The notes under the pieces: model-generated
The model's database searches: none
Told to the model about the DNA's origin: nothing
What the model saw: only the letters and a program-made list of their open reading frames with translations
From: Micromonospora lupini
Lineage (GTDB): Bacteria; Actinomycetota; Actinomycetes; Mycobacteriales; Micromonosporaceae
Direction of reading: 5' to 3'
Length of the DNA: 64,000 nucleotides
NCBI RefSeq assembly: GCF_026342015.1
Contig: NZ_JAPENL010000003.1
Span: 124,001-188,000 of the forward strand
Translations under genes and position numbers: made by a program
Part shown: one piece after another, positions 62,535 to 64,000 of the stretch
Position numbering within the stretch: position 1 is the stretch's first letter
Layout: each line of letters begins with the position of its first letter

Positions 62535-63137
62535 TCAGGCGGCCCGCACCAGCTCCACGAAGTACGCGTGTACGCGCAGGTCACCTGTCAGCTCCGGGTG
62601 GAACGAGGTGGCCAGCAGGTTGCCCTGGCGCACCGCCACGATCCGCTCGGCGGCCGGGCCGCCGGTCACCTTCCCGATCACCTGGACGGCCGCGCCGACG
62701 CGCTCGACCCACGGCGCGCGGATGAACACCGCGTGGAACGGCTCCCCCGGCACACCGGCGATCTCCACCGGCGCCTCGAACGAGTCGACCTGCCGGCCGA
62801 ACGCGTTACGCCGTACCGTCATCTCGATGCCTGCGAAGCCACGCTGGTCGGCCCGGCCGTCCAGCACCTCGGTGGCCAGCATGATCATGCCGGCGCAGGA
62901 GCCGTAGACCGGCATGCCGTCGGCGATCCGCTTGTCGATCGGCTCGCGCATCTCGAAGATGTCGGCGAGCTTGCTGATGGTGGTGGACTCGCCCCCCGGG
63001 AGCACCAACCCGTCGACCGCGTCCAGCTCGCTCGGGCGGCGCACCGGGCGGGCATCCGCGCCCGCCGCGGCCAGCGCCGCCACGTGCTCCCGGACGTCAC
63101 CCTGAAGCGCGAGCACACCGATGGTGGGGCGGTTCAT
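62535..63137 (-). CDS. pdxT: Pyridoxal 5'-phosphate synthase glutaminase subunit PdxT
   Basis: The 200-residue glutaminase supplies ammonia to PdxS for PLP synthesis. It has IGVLALQGDVREH, LVLPGGESTT, the nucleophile in YGSCAGMI, and the His-Glu pair in SFHPEL. The ATG at 63137 is directly before the fold; GTG 63143 would overlap the pdxS stop (GTGA). Confidence 0.95.
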   Translation of the reverse strand: MNRPTIGVLALQGDVREHVAALAAAGADARPVRRPSELDAVDGLVLPGGESTTISKLADIFEMREPIDKRIADGMPVYGSCAGMIMLATEVLDGRADQRGFAGIEMTVRRNAFGRQVDSFEAPVEIAGVPGEPFHAVFIRAPWVERVGAAVQVIGKVTGGPAAERIVAVRQGNLLATSFHPELTGDLRVHAYFVELVRAA

Positions 63138-63139
63138 GC

Positions 63140-64000
63140 TCACCAACCGCGCTCGGCCAGGCGGTGCGGCTGCGGGATCTCGTCGACGTTGATGCCGACC
63201 ATCGCCTCACCCAGACCCCGGGAGACCTTCGCCAGCACGTCCGGGTCGTCGTGGAAGGTGGTGGCCTTGACGATCGCGGCGGCCCGCTGAGCCGGGTTGC
63301 CGGCCTTGAAGATGCCGGAGCCGACGAAGACGCCCTCCGCGCCGAGCTGCATCATCATCGCCGCGTCGGCGGGCGTGGCGATCCCGCCGGCGGTGAACAG
63401 CACCACGGGCAGCTTGCCGCTCTCGGCGACCTCCTTGACCAGCTCGTACGGGGCCTGCAGCTCCTTGGCCGCGACGTACAGCTCGTCGGCCGGCAGCGAG
63501 GCCAGCCGGGCGATCTCCTGACGAATCCTGCGCATGTGGGTGGTGGCGTTGGAGACGTCACCGGTGCCCGCCTCGCCCTTGGAGCGGATCATGGCCGCGC
63601 CCTCGGTGATCCGGCGCAGCGCCTCGCCCAGGTTTGTCGCGCCACAGACGAAGGGCACCGTGAAGGCCCACTTGTCGATGTGGTTCGCGTAGTCGGCCGG
63701 GGTCAGCACCTCGGACTCGTCGACATAGTCCACGCCGAGCGACTGGAGGATCCGCGCCTCCACGAAGTGCCCGATCCGGGCCTTGGCCATCACCGGGATG
63801 GACACCGCCTCGATGATCCCGTCGATCATGTCGGGGTCGCTCATCCGGGACACCCCGCCCTGCGCGCGGATGTCGGCGGGCACCCGCTCCAGGGCCATCA
63901 CCGCGACCGCGCCGGCGTCCTCGGCGATCTTGGCCTGCTCGGCGTTGACGACGTCCATGATCACGCCGCCCTTGAGCATCTCGGCCATGCCCCGCTTCAC
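63140..64000 (-). CDS. pdxS: Pyridoxal 5'-phosphate synthase lyase subunit PdxS, N-terminus beyond the window
   Basis: PdxS condenses ribose 5-phosphate, glyceraldehyde 3-phosphate and ammonia to PLP. The visible 286 residues contain GGVIMDVVNAEQAKIAEDAG, VMAKARIGHF, LGVDYVDESEVLTPAD, FVCGATNLGEAL and the phosphate loop GIFKAGNPAQRA. About 10-20 N-terminal residues are missing at the window edge. pdxT follows within a few bases. Confidence 0.95.
   Translation of the reverse strand: MKRGMAEMLKGGVIMDVVNAEQAKIAEDAGAVAVMALERVPADIRAQGGVSRMSDPDMIDGIIEAVSIPVMAKARIGHFVEARILQSLGVDYVDESEVLTPADYANHIDKWAFTVPFVCGATNLGEALRRITEGAAMIRSKGEAGTGDVSNATTHMRRIRQEIARLASLPADELYVAAKELQAPYELVKEVAESGKLPVVLFTAGGIATPADAAMMMQLGAEGVFVGSGIFKAGNPAQRAAAIVKATTFHDDPDVLAKVSRGLGEAMVGINVDEIPQPHRLAERGW

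Overview
The window looks like a chromosomal segment of a high-GC actinomycete, most likely of the family Micromonosporaceae (Micromonospora-like). This rests on the very GC-rich third codon positions, frequent GTG starts, ATGA stop/start overlaps, the protein sequences themselves, and the gene order relA-apt-secF-secD-yajC-ruvB-ruvA-ruvC at one end and yebC-pdxT-pdxS at the other. The genus is inferred, not proven.

Layout. Bases 1-9634 carry a housekeeping block on the minus strand: ruvC, ruvA and ruvB (Holliday junction processing), yajC, secD and secF (protein export), apt (adenine salvage) and relA ((p)ppGpp metabolism), with the 3' end of a cyclophilin gene at the edge. Bases 61523-64000 carry yebC, pdxT and pdxS, also on the minus strand. 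In many actinomycetes these two blocks form one run (pdxS-pdxT-yebC-ruvCAB-yajC-secDF-apt-relA). Here about 52 kb lies between yebC and ruvC, and each junction holds a long palindromic element.

The intervening block. 9.9-14.9 kb: a short-chain dehydrogenase, a GAF/PucR regulator, and a DHA2 efflux pump with a TetR regulator. 15.0-19.6 kb: an HTH-less cobalamin-binding protein, an SPFH protein, a uronate-dehydrogenase-like enzyme, and a flavin monooxygenase with its TetR and two identical operators. 19.6-23.8 kb: a PadR/membrane protein pair, a phosphotransferase-like protein, a small hydrolase and small unknown proteins. 23.8-28.5 kb: alcohol dehydrogenase, aldehyde dehydrogenase, TetR and acyl-CoA dehydrogenase, tied together by a shared 19-bp operator. 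28.5-37.2 kb: a PLP enzyme, a 1111-residue LRR-Roco GTPase, a FUSC membrane protein and a secreted alpha-galactosidase. 37.5-38.8 kb: small genes and a decayed HD-domain hydrolase. 38.8-42.5 kb: a dicarboxylate transporter divergent from a CitA/DcuS-type two-component system.

42.6-61.5 kb: an ABC-F ATPase behind a structured leader with a nine-codon ORF; dnaE; a Sua5/YciO protein; an ECF sigma factor with a lipoprotein; a Ser/Thr kinase; a second PadR/membrane module next to a NatA/NatB-like exporter; a vanadium haloperoxidase-like secreted protein; two divergent proteins with the same HTH-membrane-extracellular plan; a DUF402 protein; and a small gene whose stop codon is the first three bases of a palindromic element.

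The most notable non-coding structure is a set of long near-perfect palindromes: two copies of an 84-bp type, two copies of a 76-77-bp type and one 48-bp type. No CRISPR array, tRNA, rRNA, intact transposase or prophage was recognised.
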